A DNA stretch of 64,000 nucleotides. Source: Cyprinodon diabolis. Taxonomy: Eukaryota; Chordata; Actinopteri; Cyprinodontiformes; Cyprinodontidae. Of this stretch, positions 46,195 through 60,621 are shown one piece after another. Where the stretch lies: positions 3,393,552 to 3,457,551 of the forward strand of contig CM060080.1 in assembly GCA_030533445.1 (NCBI GenBank), in the 5' to 3' direction. Every line of letters starts with the position of its first letter. Positions within the stretch are counted from its first letter, which is position 1. The position numbers were made by a program, and so were the translations under genes. The notes beneath the pieces are model-generated. The model was not told the origin of the DNA, did no database searches, and saw only the letters and a list, made by a program, of their open reading frames with translations.

Positions 46195-46615
46195 CCTGGG
46201 AACCCAGCAAACAGGTCAGGGAGGAATTTCTAGTTCAATTTAAAGTAGGGTAAGATTCTAAAACAGTATCCCAAGCTTTGAAAATCTCCCAAACCTCCGA
46301 TCAATCCATCATCTAAACATTGGAAGATGATGGACCAGCTGCAGACATAAAAACATGGACAGGTTTGGAAAGCAGTGCATTAATATTGTGTTCTCCATAA
46401 ATCGGAACTTTATTGAATAATAGTAAGCAGGAGACAAAAGAAGTCTTGTTTAGGGCAGAGGAAGGCATCCAGAGCAAACAGAAAACATGTGGGAGGAGGT
46501 ATTCTAGTTCAATGACATTTAAATTCAACTATCTGGTTGACATGGCAGAAATAAACATTCTTCATCCCTGTGAGCAATTTATTATTGAATCACTTGGTAA
46601 ATACCAACCATTCTA
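46195..46615 (+). mobile_element. Tc1-like transposase relic
   Basis: Decayed blocks TCCCAAGCTTTGAAAATCTC, CAATCCATCATCTAAACATT, TTCTCCATAAATCGG and GTGGGAGGAGGTATTCTAG follow the order of the N-terminal and catalytic-start parts of an old fish Tc1-like transposase gene. Stops and indels remove any frame. Possibly the same family as 22385 and 54636. Confidence 0.55.
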
Positions 46616-48060
46616 AACAACCTGCTATAATGGCCTAGTCAAAGCCCAAATATATCACTTGAAAATATGTTCACAGCTTCACAAGTTCACAACTTGAGCT
46701 TTTTCTATTTTAATGCGTGCCACACTAGAGATCAGCTAATATTTTTTTAAGGTGAATGCTGATTATTTTACACCTTCTTACATTTTATTTCTTACTTTCT
46801 TCAAATTGGATAAACTGATTCTTGATGTGTGCTAAAGATATTTTTGGGTCCAATTTATTGCTTTTTCCTCTTTCATTGGAAAATAGACATTTATTAACAA
46901 ATCAAACAAACCATTGACAATGGTTAAAAGATAGACGGAGTGGAAATGCACTAAATATACCAATAAATCTGCCAATGGATGCACATGACAGCAGAGGCTG
47001 ATGCAAACCCGCCTAATATCAAAATACTCACCTTTTTTTAAATATGAAATAGAAAAAAAACATTTTTTAAAGGTCCTCTTGGGTCAATTTTAGAAGATTA
47101 TCCCCACATTCCTAATTGGCTGTTAAACTTGCTTATCTTTTGAGGATGTTCCATGTCTGGAGCAACGTAGAAACAAGAACCCCTGGAGGCAGCAGGAGCA
47201 ACATGCAAACTTCCCACAGAAAAAAGCCCATGCAGGCTAATGTATGCTCAGAAACAACACATGCCAGTGCAGAGCTTTCCACCAAACCACATCTCACATT
47301 ATCTACTCTCCATTTCATGACCGAGACAAATCTCTGCGACTTATAGAGGAATGCCTCAAATCCACACCCAAACCTTGAGTTGCATGTGAAAAAACTGTTA
47401 ACGTTCAAGCCCGTCTGCCCAGTTACACTGCAGCTTTTCTGGCAGCGGTGCAGGGCACACAACCGCCTAAAGGCTCTGCTGTCATGTTCCACTGCCAAGC
47501 CATAATAACAGCAATAAGGTTGGGGAGGCTCGTTAACATTAATCCAGGAATTATACTGTGGCACCAGGGAGTGGAGGATGTGCTGTTTCGTGAACTTGTA
47601 CATAGAAGCTGGAATTAAACGTTCACCACAGGAGGGGAAAGCAGGGAACGAGGTGGTTCATGCAGTTCACTAAGAAAGAATCCCTACATACAGCCTGGAT
47701 GAAAATATTCCCATACTCAATGTGCTGTTTAGAGTAGAGTCTATGCTTCCCTCTTGTGGCTGTAATGCATTACTTTCCATCTGAAACAACCTAGCAGAAG
47801 GGGATATAATCTCCTGAAATCTTACAATCACATAGGATTAAGATGGATAATGCAAAAGCATTATGTTTATGTTATAGCTATGTGTATTTCGTAGTCTATT
47901 TCTTGCGACACACATGCATCTATTCTGTAACAAACCACCATTATCTTTCTTCTTTTGTGCTTCCTGCCAGCTCTATAATGTCCTTCAACGCCTACCAATG
48001 GTGCTAAAAGTGAAGCTTACTTAGGTAAACCATAAAAATAATGAGACTGAATGAATAAAT
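46616..48060. other. Unassigned sequence
   Basis: No gene. A block at about 47185-47240 (AGCAACATGCAAACTTCCCA) resembles a worn LINE/SINE-type repeat. The 156-codon minus frame at 47133-47603 spans it and is not credible. Confidence 0.4.
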
Positions 48061-48065
48061 GGTAC

Positions 48066-48085
<20 letters not shown>
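48061..48085. repeat. (TA)n microsatellite
   Basis: About 11 TA units followed by CACACA. Confidence 0.9.
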
Positions 48086-48096
<11 letters not shown>

Positions 48097-48109
48097 TTAT
48101 AAAACACTG

Positions 48110-48760
48110 CTATCACTGCTGCTTACTGTTAGGTTTCTGTTTCTGTTATGTTTTTCTTTTGATATTCAGTTTTGCTTTGCTCTTCTTATTTTGTTGTGTT
48201 CCTTGGGTTTTTCTCAGTTACTGTCTCAGTCTTGGTTCTGTAATATTTTCTTTTTAGTCTTCAGTTTTGCTTTTCTAGTGTTAGTAGTGGTTTTATTTTT
48301 ATTTTGGTGTGCCTCTGGTTTGTTCTTAGTTGCTGTTTCAGTCTTGGCTCTGTTTTGTTTTTCTTTTGAATTTTCAGTTTTACTTTGCTCCATGTTTTAT
48401 TTTCTTAGTGGTCTAATTCTTATTTTGTTGTGTTTTCTGGTTTCAGCTATTTTCAGCTTTCTTGTTTTTTTGTATTTGTTTCTCTCTGCTGCCCTCTTGT
48501 GTTCTCCTTTTTCCTATGGTCTTTTCCTCTCCGGCCCTGTGCTCACCTGTTCCCAATCTGCTCATTAGTCTTCTCTTTGTCTCAGTCTCCTTTAAATGCT
48601 CTCCCTCTTCAGTTTGCTGATGAAGGTTCTCAGGTTCTCTCCCTCTTCAGTTCTTGTTTGCTTGGTCCTCGTCTAACTTCCTCCAACTCCGTCTCTCCGA
48701 GCCTTCCTCTTCTAGATTGAACCTCCCCTGATGTCTCCATGGCTTATGATTTGTTTTTAC
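48110..48760 (+). repeat. T-rich interspersed repeat with internal tandem duplications
   Basis: Three imperfect ~125-bp units share TCAGTTTTGCTTTGCTC-like, CAGTCTTGGTTCTGT-like and ATTTTGTTGTGTTC-like blocks, followed by CTCACCTGTTCCCAATCTGC. The order recalls a common fish repeat, class unknown. A 169-codon hydrophobic frame here is a by-product of T-richness. Confidence 0.55.
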
Positions 48761-48795
48761 TTTGTTTTCATGATATATATATATATACACACATA

Positions 48796-49962
48796 CACTC
48801 ACCGGCCACTTTATTAGGTACCCCATGCTAGTAACGGGTTGGACCCCCTTTTGCCTTCAGAACTGCCTCAATTCTTCGTGGCATAGATTCAACAAGGTGC
48901 TGGAAGCATTCCTCAGGGAGTTTGGTCCATATTGACACAATGGCATCACACAGTTGCCGCAGATTTGTCGGCTGCACATCCATGATGTGAATCTCCCGTT
49001 CCACCACATCCCAAAGATGCTCTATTGGATTGAGATCTGGTGACTGTGGAGGCCATTTGAGTACAGTGAACTCATTGTCATGTTCAAGAAACCAGTCTGA
49101 GATGATTCCAGCTTTATGACATGGTGCATTATCCTGCTGAAAGTAGCCATCAGAAGTTGGGTACATTGTGGTCATAAAGGGATGGACATGGTCAGGAACA
49201 ATACTCAGGTAGGCTGTGGCGTTGCAACGATGCTCAATTGGTACCAAGGGGCCCAAAGAGTGCCAAGAAAATATTCCCCACACCATGACACCACCACCAC
49301 CAGCCTGAACCGTTGATACAAGGCAGGATGGATCCATGCTTTCATGTTGTAGACGCCAAATTCTGACCCTACCATCCGAATGTCGCAGCAGAAATCGAGA
49401 CTCATCAGACCAGGCAACTTTTTTCCAATCTTCTATTGTCCAATTTCGATGAGCTTGTGCAAATTGTAGCCTCAGTTTCCTGTTCTTAGCTGAAAGGAGT
49501 GGCACCCGGTGTGGTCTTCTGCTGCTGTAGCCCATCTGCCTCAAAGTTCCACGTACTGTGCGTTCAGAGATTGGTTGGTTGTAACGGGTGGTAATTTGAG
49601 TCACTGTTGCCCTTCTATCAGCTCGAACCAGTCTGGCCATTCTCCTCTGACCTCTGGCATCAACAAGGCATTTCCACCCACAGAACTGCCGCTCACTGGA
49701 TGTTTTTTTCTTTTTCGGACCATTCTCTGTGAACCCTAGAGATGGTTGTGCGTGAAAATCCCAGTAGATCAGCAGTTTCAGCCCTTCTGGCACCAACAAT
49801 CATGCCACGTTCAAAGTCACTCAAATCACCTTTCTTCCCCATACTGATGCTCGGTTTGAACTGCAGGAGATTGTCTTGACCATGTCTACATGCCTAAATG
49901 CTTAGAAATTAAGTGTTAACGAGCAGTTGGACAGGTGTACCTAATAAAGTGGCCGGTGAGTG
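48796..49962 (-). mobile_element. Tc1-like DNA transposon, nearly complete
   Basis: Ends are perfect inverted repeats of 26 bp beginning CACTCACCGGCCACTTTATT. They are flanked by TA (48794-48795, 49963-49964) within a TA/CA microsatellite, as expected for Tc1/mariner integration. Length 1,167 bp. One transposase gene lies on the minus strand. Confidence 0.95.
48828..49842 (-). pseudogene. Tc1-like transposase (DD34E type), frameshifted
   Basis: Cut-and-paste transposase of the Tc1/mariner superfamily. From the ATG at 49842 (MGKKGDLSDFERGMIVGARR) the N-terminal helix-turn-helix part is open for about 45 codons. It then breaks in a seven-A run near 49710, and the rest continues in another frame to a stop at 48828. 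That second frame is fully open for about 280 codons. It has RQMGYSSRRPHRVPLL (second HTH), then the catalytic triad: [19 protein letters not shown] and NPIEHLW. About 15 bp appear to be missing after GARR, compared with my recollection of relatives. Family length (about 340 residues) fits otherwise. Confidence 0.9.
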
Positions 49963-49964
49963 TA

Positions 49965-50893
49965 TGTATATATATATGTCAAGTATTAATGTGGTTTCTT
50001 GTGCAATTCCCCACTTGAAGAGGATAGTCCTCTACATTCCAACTGGATTTCACTCAATGAACAGCCATTTGATAGTCATTCCATTATTTATTTATTGAAA
50101 ATTGGCAGTAGGCAGGTGAAAAACCTCAAAAAGAGAAGGTAACACAAAACAATTAGTCATTTAAGATAATACAAAATTGTACCCACCATTAATTTAAGCA
50201 TTTTAGCCCCTTTTTAAATAAAATATTTCCCACCATGTTCTAAAAAAAAAAACAAACATATTTTTTTAAATACATCAACAATTTAAAGTAACTTATTTTT
50301 TATTTATTTCTTAGCTAAATTAAGTTGATACATTTTAGCCAAATTAATTAAATCTTAAATTTTAGCCAATAAATTAAACAGTATATTTTTTAGCTAATTT
50401 GAATATTTTAGCAAACTATAGTTTTTAACTTCTACATTTTCAAAAGTTTTTAATGTTATCCTATGCAAATTAAGAAAACAAAATGTACTTTTACAAACAA
50501 ATGCAACTTTTAAACCATCTTTTCTTTAAATCAATTTGCTAACATACCAACATAAACATTTCCACAAATAATAATAACCAACAACAGTCCAACCACAGTC
50601 CGTATTAACCTTAATAAAGTTCTTTGATTTGAAAGTCCAGCCAGAGAATCAAGGGCATTAAGACTCTTACCGGTTGTCTTTCAGAGCTTTTGTAGAAGGA
50701 CTTGTTTGCACAGTCACAATGGAGCTGAATTTTGGCTGTCTCCAAACATGAGCTGCTTACATTTCTGCCATGCAGCAGTTCTTGGTCCTTTTCTTTAGAG
50801 GTCCCTGGCACTCCCAAATTGCTGGGAGATTAGTTCCACCTGGTGCCTCCCTGCTGATGGGAGGGGAGGAGGGGCTACCCGGCAGCTTGACAG

Positions 50894-50931
<38 letters not shown>

Positions 50932-52333
50932 CAATCTTATGTTTACATTTATCACTCCTGCTTACTTTTTATCCTTTAAAAATGTAAATGTCTTGAGAGC
51001 TGTACTGAACGAACTTTCTTTTTGTATACACTCTGTGTACAAAATGACAACAAAGTCTGTCTAGTTCTAAATCTTTACATTTATTTTCCCTTTGGGATGA
51101 ATTAAGTATTTTTGAATTAAACTGAGTCTAACTGTTGACTCTACTGCAATCCCTCAAATGACTAAAACAAAGGAACTTTTATATATCTTACCTTAAGCTG
51201 AATAATGAATGTAATAAATAATTATCTTCGTTTGAAATGGCTCCAGCTATTCAGACTTAAATTAAGGTCAGTAAACATTTCCGCTTGATTTTCCTCACCT
51301 TCTTATTTTAAGGGGCATATTTATGGAGTGCTTGATTCTTGGTTCCAGGTTGGTTTAACTCTCCAGCTTGATCCCCGGATCTCTGCAGCTCCCTCTGGAG
51401 TTATGCTTGTTCTGTTTTTTAAGCCTACCAGCAGGCTGGCATGATCCAGTGAACTTTATGTTTTTTGTTCTTAGTTTTGTCCCCCTGATGCTGGATTTTC
51501 CTGCCTACTACCATTGTAACGGAGCTGCACTCGGTAAATTCTCGATTTTTTCAGGTATTTCAAATCCATAGAGTACATGATCTTATTTGCCTCCTGTCTG
51601 GGTTCAGCAAATCATGATTCAGACTTTTAGGTATTAAATAAAGAAAAATGAACTTGAGGTTTGCTGGCTTCCTTGAATTCAACATGTAGCATTTGGGTTG
51701 TCATATTTTCTGCCTTTTATAGGTGTTTAAATGGTACAAAGGTCTGTTAGAAGTTGGACTGTTTTAATGCATACATTCACGTGTCTATATGCTGTTTTAA
51801 AACTTGTAATAGTAAAAAGCGGTAAGAGTGGTTTGATTTGGAGAGAATGGGGCACGCATGCAGAGCTGTGATCGTTATTTAATATAGACCAGATCTAGTT
51901 GACCTGGTCTACAAAGAGCTGGAAATATGGAGAAAGGGAGGTGGTATCAAGAGGGGAGCAATTATTTTATCTGCCAGACGCAGGAGAAACCAACATCCAT
52001 TCACATCCAGTGACAGAAGAGCCATACACCCTGAGGATGTCTGACGGTTAGACAGCATTTCTGGGACTTGACGGAGGTAAAGGCCATGTTTGTGGTTTTC
52101 ATGAGGTTGCAATTAAGGGGCTTATAATTTACGGTGGCATGACGTAGAAACAATAGTGATTGATATTACTCTCCATCACCATGGTTGTTTTCTTTCTTTG
52201 TCTTGCATGAAAATGTCTCCTGAGTCCTATTAACACATTTCAAGTTGATGTTTAGGTCAGCATTTATGAAACCTTCTGCTTTCCCAGCAGTTTATGCATT
52301 TCAAATGAACCTGATATCAGTCCAAAAAGATGC
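49965..52333. other. Mostly unassigned sequence
   Basis: No gene. It includes a TA microsatellite (listed separately). A tail-like block at 50985-51060 (GAGCTGTACTGAACG, GTGTACAAAATGACAACAAA) recurs in weaker form at 53190-53240 and 57145-57195 and looks like a LINE 3' end. AT-rich between 50100 and 50600. Confidence 0.4.
50898..50929. repeat. (TA)n microsatellite
   Basis: About 15 TA units. Confidence 0.92.
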
Positions 52334-52337
52334 TTAA

Positions 52338-53263
52338 AGGAAAAGTCAGCTCATTACAAACTTCTGAAAGTTCTTTAAATCTGAAATTATTCCATCCTGT
52401 TCAATAAATTATCAGTGTTTTTAATTCAAAGTAATTTTCATGTGAATGTGCTTTACTGGAGGCATCCATGTTTGTCAAAGAACACTACTGCCACCTACTG
52501 GTTTGAGACGTCACGGTGCGGTATCGGCTGTTGATCAAGTCCCAGTGCTGTATCTGGTGTTTGTCACAACGCGCTATTATCCAAGTCATCTTGAAAACAT
52601 TCTTCTTCCAAATGTTGGCTACATATTACGGGTTTTTTCTCTGGCCAGAAGTTCGATGGCAAATCCTCCCTCTTCAAGTTGGCGATCCAACGACCAACCC
52701 GTCCGTGGAGGATCAGGAATCAGAAAGGTGGAATAACTCTTTTTTTCACTTTTCCCCGATGTATTCCAGCATCCAGCTGCCATGCACGTGGGCATTGTCA
52801 GTTTCACTATAGCTCTGGTGAATTTCAATGGTGAAGTCCTCTGGAAATCTTCAATAATTGTTGTTGATTGCAGGTGTGTCTAGTAGTTCCCATTGATTTA
52901 GCTTGTAAAGCGGGGAGAATGGCGCTAGGCTTACCGCACCGTGACGTCACTGCTGGAAGATGGCAGGAGGGAGGGGTTTCTATATTTGGGCTAAAATAGC
53001 CACTCCCAGACTCAGTGATCTCAAAGAAAATTATTATGTTTATGTTTTTTAATGATTAACGCTAAATTCATTAAATCACCGCGAACGTATTCATTTTAGG
53101 TATAAATAATGATCCATCAATCATCCATTTTACTGTTTTAATATATATTTTTTACTATTTTTCAAGGCTGAAATTGTTTAGAGAGCTGTTCCAAATTAAA
53201 TTTCTTTGTTTTACACTTGTGTAAACAAAATGACAAATAAATCTTGTTTACCAGACTTTTCCT
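52338..53263 (-). mobile_element. Family E (TTAA/THAP) element, copy 2 (complete)
   Basis: The left end follows TTAA (52334-52337) with AGGAAAAGTC, and the right end is GACTTTTCCT followed by TTAC. So both terminal repeats are present and the right target copy has one change. An insert of about 108 bp (53128-53235) near the right end is not in E1 or E3; it ends in AAAATGACAAATAAATC and looks like a LINE 3' tail. TTAA targets plus a THAP protein fit the Kolobok superfamily. Confidence 0.82.
52564..52795 (-). pseudogene. Frameshifted THAP zinc finger in E2
   Basis: MPTCMAAGCWNTSGKSEKKS starts the finger; the tryptophan-to-CSQH half is in another frame, exactly as in E1. Gene and element orientation agree among all copies. 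No downstream transposase catalytic region is present. Confidence 0.72.
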
Positions 53264-53267
53264 TTAC

Positions 53268-53699
53268 ATTTCAACCTAAACCAACTATAAACCTGTTATT
53301 TAACCATACAGTCCTTGCAAAATTGACTTTAAATTAATCTTTTTATTTCCATACCTTTTTTCCAGCGAGGAATAGCACTTAGCCATGGTTCATTTACCTT
53401 GGTTTCTCGCTCTTTTACGAAAAATGTCACAATTTACTCAAGCAGCATCACTTACCTACTGACTGCCTACAGGTGAGTCTGATTGTTGGTGGAATAGAGA
53501 TGGGCGTGGAGATAGCAAGGCAGGCTAATATTAGCATTGTTCCATGATTGACGTTAACACAGGAAGAGATCCACAACAGGGCTTTGACCTTTGGGCGTTT
53601 TTGTTTTGTTCAATAAGCCCGAATGAAAAAAACAAGCCACTTTTAAATTTAACAGATTTAATTTGAAGCCCAAAAACAATCACACAGGTTTAAAATGAC
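53268..53699. other. Unassigned sequence
   Basis: No repeat or gene recognised. Confidence 0.4.
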
Positions 53700-53705
53700 C
53701 AACAG

Positions 53706-54303
53706 GTGATTCCAAAAAAGTAAAAAAACACTCCACTGGACTTTGTTTCTAAGTTTGAAGACGTTTTGCTTCCCATCCAGGAAGATTTTTCAATTAAAAA
53801 TGCCAGAAATAGCATTGAGTTGCTTTATGCGGTAGCCCAAAAAAGCCTTGTTTTTGTTTAGAAAACATGCAAATTGAAATGGCTCCACCCCTTTGGAATG
53901 CGGGTCGTTTGGCTTCTTTTGTTAGCCTACAATGCCCCATACCTGTATATGTCTCTGAAAGGGGGTCGTTAAAGGGAATTGTTGGCCTGGCTAATTAGGG
54001 GAGGTCTTCTGTTCCCCTGTATGAGGGTTGGGGCTGCGATGATAGGGAAGGAATCAACTCAATTGCTGAAATGTAGGTTTTTGAAAGCTGAAATCAGAGT
54101 CCACCCCCTCTGTTTAAGCTTGGTTTGTCTTTCTGTTTTGTCTACTGTACTGTTGGGCTACTGTATGAAGCATTTCTGACATTTTGAATTGAAAACGCTT
54201 CCTGGATGAGAAGAGAAATGTCTTCAAACTTGGAAACAAAGTCCAGTGGATTTTTTCTTTTGGAATGACTCTGACCTGGAAGACTGAGAATCTTCACCAG
54301 CAT
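53706..54303. mobile_element. Family G foldback element, longest copy
   Basis: Both arms are present: ACTCCACTGGACTTTGTTTC ... TTGCTTCCCATCCAGGAAG on the left, and GCTTCCTGGATGAGAAGAGA ... ACAAAGTCCAGTGGA on the right, ending GACTGAGAATCTTCACCAGC. The ~300-bp centre has GCGGGTCGTTTGGCTTC and TTAAAGGGAATTGTTGGCC. No protein domain detected. Confidence 0.8.
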
Positions 54304-54635
54304 GTGACTAATAGGTAATGACCCATTTAACAGCTCTTAATCAGTTTTTAGTCCCATCTTTCGGATTGAAACCTTAACAGTTCAAAACAATAACCTCTAA
54401 ATTAGTTTAACAGTTTCCTTCATTTTATCTGCAGGAAAAGGAAAAATGACATAAAGAGGATTTTAAAATTGATTCATGCTTTTCTAACAGATTAAGCAGG
54501 ATCGTGCACAGAGGACACATTAACATGACAAGAATTGTTCTCCCATCTGCAGACATTTCATTTAGCAAATTACACATTCAGGGAAAATTTAAGACTATGA
54601 CCCTTTGTTACTATAGCAATGTTTCAGTCTACATT
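54304..54635. other. Unassigned sequence
   Basis: No repeat or gene recognised. Confidence 0.4.
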
Positions 54636-55010
54636 CATTCACAAGTATTTAGACCTCTTGAATTTTTCATTTCACATTTAAACCACAAATTTTCGTGTAT
54701 TTTATATGACAGAAACAAAGTAATTGAGGAAAAAGGGACACATGGTTTTGTTATTTGTTTGTGTCCATTCCTAACGGGCCACTGAGTCAGAACTTTGCAT
54801 AGCCTCATTTCTCTGCAGATCCAGCTGCAGGTCTGCTTTTGGTAAAACAGCCATGGCTCAGTCTGATGGGATGGAGAACATCTGTGAGGATAGGTTTTTA
54901 AGCCTTAACACAGATTCTTAATCAGATTTAGTTCTTTACTTTGACTAGGACATTCTGACACATAGATCAGCTCAGATTTAAACCAGCTGTAGTTCTAGAT
55001 GTGTCTTTTG
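54636..55010. mobile_element. Tc1-like element relic next to tmem151b-like 3' end
   Basis: Blocks AGTATTTAGACCTCTTGAAT, GTCAGAACTTTGCATAGCC, GATGGGATGGAGAACATCTG and CTTTGACTAGGACATTCTGA are those of an old fish Tc1-like family, also seen at 22385-22620. It ends 23 bp before the stop codon of the tmem151b-like gene, so it probably forms its 3' untranslated region. Confidence 0.6.
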
Positions 55011-55032
55011 AGTCCTTTAAGTTCCAGTTTTT

Positions 55033-57767
<2,735 letters not shown>

Positions 57768-58273
57768 TTAAAGCTACAGTGTGTAATTTTTAGCGACATC
57801 TAACGTCCAGACTGCAGACCGCAGCAACATGAACATCTCCCCCCCACCGCTTCTCCCCCCCAACAGTACGGCGAGCGTTACGGGACAAAATGTCTTCCAC
57901 CACGTCTGCATCACCTACCTTCTCAAGTGATGAGGTTTGTTTACATAGATAATTTTACAGATAGTATTTCATTAGTCTGTGTGTTCAGTACCGTCTCAGT
58001 TCATCTCTCTCAACTTGCCGTAGTTACTTTCGAGCGTAATGGGCGATCTCGCAATCACTAGTATGTTGGCTCTGCGCTGCCGTAGCGCAAAGATGTCTGC
58101 CTCCATGGCTGCGAGACCCGCTCCTATGTAATTATAAATAACGAATTCTAAGGCAACGCAAATATTAAGGTTAAGAGGCTGAGCTCGTAGATGATGATAA
58201 ATAACATAGTTATGTATAATATATTACATTTCTGACTGTATATCCCTGTAATTATTACACACTGTAGCTTTAA
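57768..58273. mobile_element. TTAA-flanked MITE (family M)
   Basis: TTAA at 57768-57771 and 58270-58273 bracket a 498-bp element with perfect 16-bp inverted ends AGCTACAGTGTGTAAT. The TTAA duplication points to piggyBac- or Kolobok-like mobilisation; the ends differ from those of family E. A worn relative of one end is at about 31353-31440. Confidence 0.82.
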
Positions 58274-58917
58274 GAGTAGTAAATTTGCCCACAGGAAAAG
58301 AACCGGTGGGGAAGTCCCGAGGCGCAACTGCTTTTTTAGGGGACATAACTTCCTCATTTAACAGTTTTGTTTTTGAGAAATAAAAATCTGAAAGTTTGAT
58401 GCGTATTGTTGGCCTTGTCTTCAAATTCAAAATAAGAAAAGCAAACATACTTACGGAAAAACCCAATTCACATGCAACTTGTAGGTGTGTTTATGAGTTA
58501 CCTATGTCAAAAGATTACAGGTTGCTAATTAACGGACATAGCAACATTGTTGTCTTCAGTTGCTAATGCTAACCTTTTGTTAAACTATAACTTTAGCGAG
58601 TTACATTGAAAGTTAAATAGTTTTTAATGCTAATCTTTGGTTAGCAAAGAAATCTGTCACATCTGTTAGAGTCCAACTGAATACTCAACATAAATTCAGT
58701 TTAGCGCTCATTATCAATGGATTTAGGAGGAAGATAGCGTTTTAATGAGTTTAATTTGTGTTTATTCTAATGAAAAGGTTTTAATCTATTAGTGTTTTTG
58801 TTTGTTTAATGTAAATGCATCAATCGGGACAAATGCTTCATGTATAAAACCTCATTTTATCACAATCTAATGATTTCTTTTATAGATAACTATAACACAA
58901 CTGTGCACCTTTAAACA
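58274..58917. other. Unassigned sequence
   Basis: No repeat or gene recognised. Confidence 0.4.
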
Positions 58918-59198
58918 TAATTCAATTCAGTTTATTTATATAGCGCCAAATTCACAACACATGTCATCTCAAGGCACTTTACAGTTCAATCAGATCATAC
59001 AGTCAAATTGATACAAAGTTTTCTATCTAAGGAAAACCGGTTGATTGCATTGACTCATTGACTCAAATACAATCCCTCACACTAAGCATGCTTGTAGCGA
59101 CGGTGGAGAGGAAAAACTGCCTTTTAACAGGAAGAAACCTCCAGCAGAACCAGGCTCAGTGTGGGCGGCCATCTGCTGAGGCCGACTGGGGTTCAAGA
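58918..59198 (-). repeat. Family A repeat, copy 5 (3' part)
   Basis: AATTCAATTCAGTTTATTTA to GGCCGACTGGGGTTCAAG in reverse orientation. This is among the least diverged copies. Confidence 0.88.
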
Positions 59199-60613
59199 TA
59201 CAAGCCTTTAGTGGCTCAGACCTTAATGAAGACTCTTTCTGACGGACTTGAAGCTGGAAATGCAGGTCAGAGTGGCTCAGTAAGGTACTGAATCCGGTGC
59301 TGAAGAAAGGCATGCCACATTGTTTATAATTTTATTTAAAAAAAAAATTGTATTTCTTTTTCCTTGCACTTCATCCCCCATCCTTAAATCATGCATTTAA
59401 TCTGTGGTTGTAACACAGTAAAGCACGAGCAGGTTAAAGTGGTTGAAGAAAACTGTGCTAGAGGCTGTTTATGGGTTTGCACTGGATGCCCTCTTCTCTG
59501 TCTTAAAGCTCCATCAACATCTTTCTGCTTTATCTGCAGAGAGTAACTTTCAGTTAGACCAGAAGCACAAAGTGCCACATTTGTAATAATGTTGAGCACT
59601 CAAATGGTCTCATTCAGCAAAGACTTTGGCAGCAGCCTATTTAATCAGTAAGAGGCTGGAGCCAAACTAAAGATAGCAACATTTATCTCCATCATTTAGA
59701 GCTGTCCACCACTGTACTATCTATCTAATAGGCTCTGCATGCCTCCTGTGGAGACGTTCGTCTGCATGAAGTGTATTGTTGTTGACTGCCTGTTGTGCGT
59801 TTTGGAGTGAGAGGATTTATGGTGACAACCAGCCATCCATTACTGCGCACTTGGACTGTAGGGGATGTCACACTCTGCAGCTCCCACGTCAGTCATTTAA
59901 GGAACTAGCAAGGATTGAATTCAGTCCAGGACCTGCAAATAAACTGGTTTACCTCAAAACAGAGGCACATGTTTTAGATCTTTCTGGGGAAAAAAAATGT
60001 TTGTATTATAACCTCCAAAAAAAAAAAAAAACATTTATTTTAAAAAGAATGTAAAACATTTAAAGCAAGCCTCCAAAAATAAAATATAAGTAAATGAGAG
60101 TGAATGAGAATACAGATAAACTTATTTTAATGGTTTAGCATAGAAAAGTTAAAAGATTTTAAGCTATTAAAAGATGAAGTCTGAATGCACTTAGAAATTC
60201 TTCCTAATAGGTCCCATTGTTGTTTGAATATTTATGTTTATTATTATTTTTCTCATAAAGGAGGTGCTTATTTGAGGGCTTCATCATATTCAACAATTCA
60301 ACAAATTTTGCAAATGCATCATGAGTCAAGTTAATTTATGCATTTTAATGGCGTTGCAATTTGTTGCATTAGAAATGTCTCTACATTGCACTCACTTTTT
60401 TTAAACACCCTCCCCGTTGCATGTTTTTGTCATAGAGACATGAAATTAGGTAAACTTGTAAGGTATCCTCAGACCTATGAAAAAGCCTATTAACATCATA
60501 GGTAACGACATTCAGGAAGTTGACCATTCTGGCTTCAATTTCCAAATTTTGCAATTTATAGCCTCTACATTTTATTATAGTTTAAACTATTCTCTAGATT
60601 GATGAATTATTGT
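59199..60613. other. Unassigned sequence
   Basis: No repeat or gene recognised. A-runs occur near 59336 and 60017. Confidence 0.4.
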
Positions 60614-60621
60614 GGTAGCAT

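Noticed and set aside
47133..47603. 156-codon minus-strand frame
   Set aside because: It spans a LINE/SINE-like repeat block and has no domain.
48059..48568. 169-codon hydrophobic frame resembling a membrane protein
   Set aside because: It is translated from a T-rich repeat with tandem duplications; F/L richness follows from base composition.
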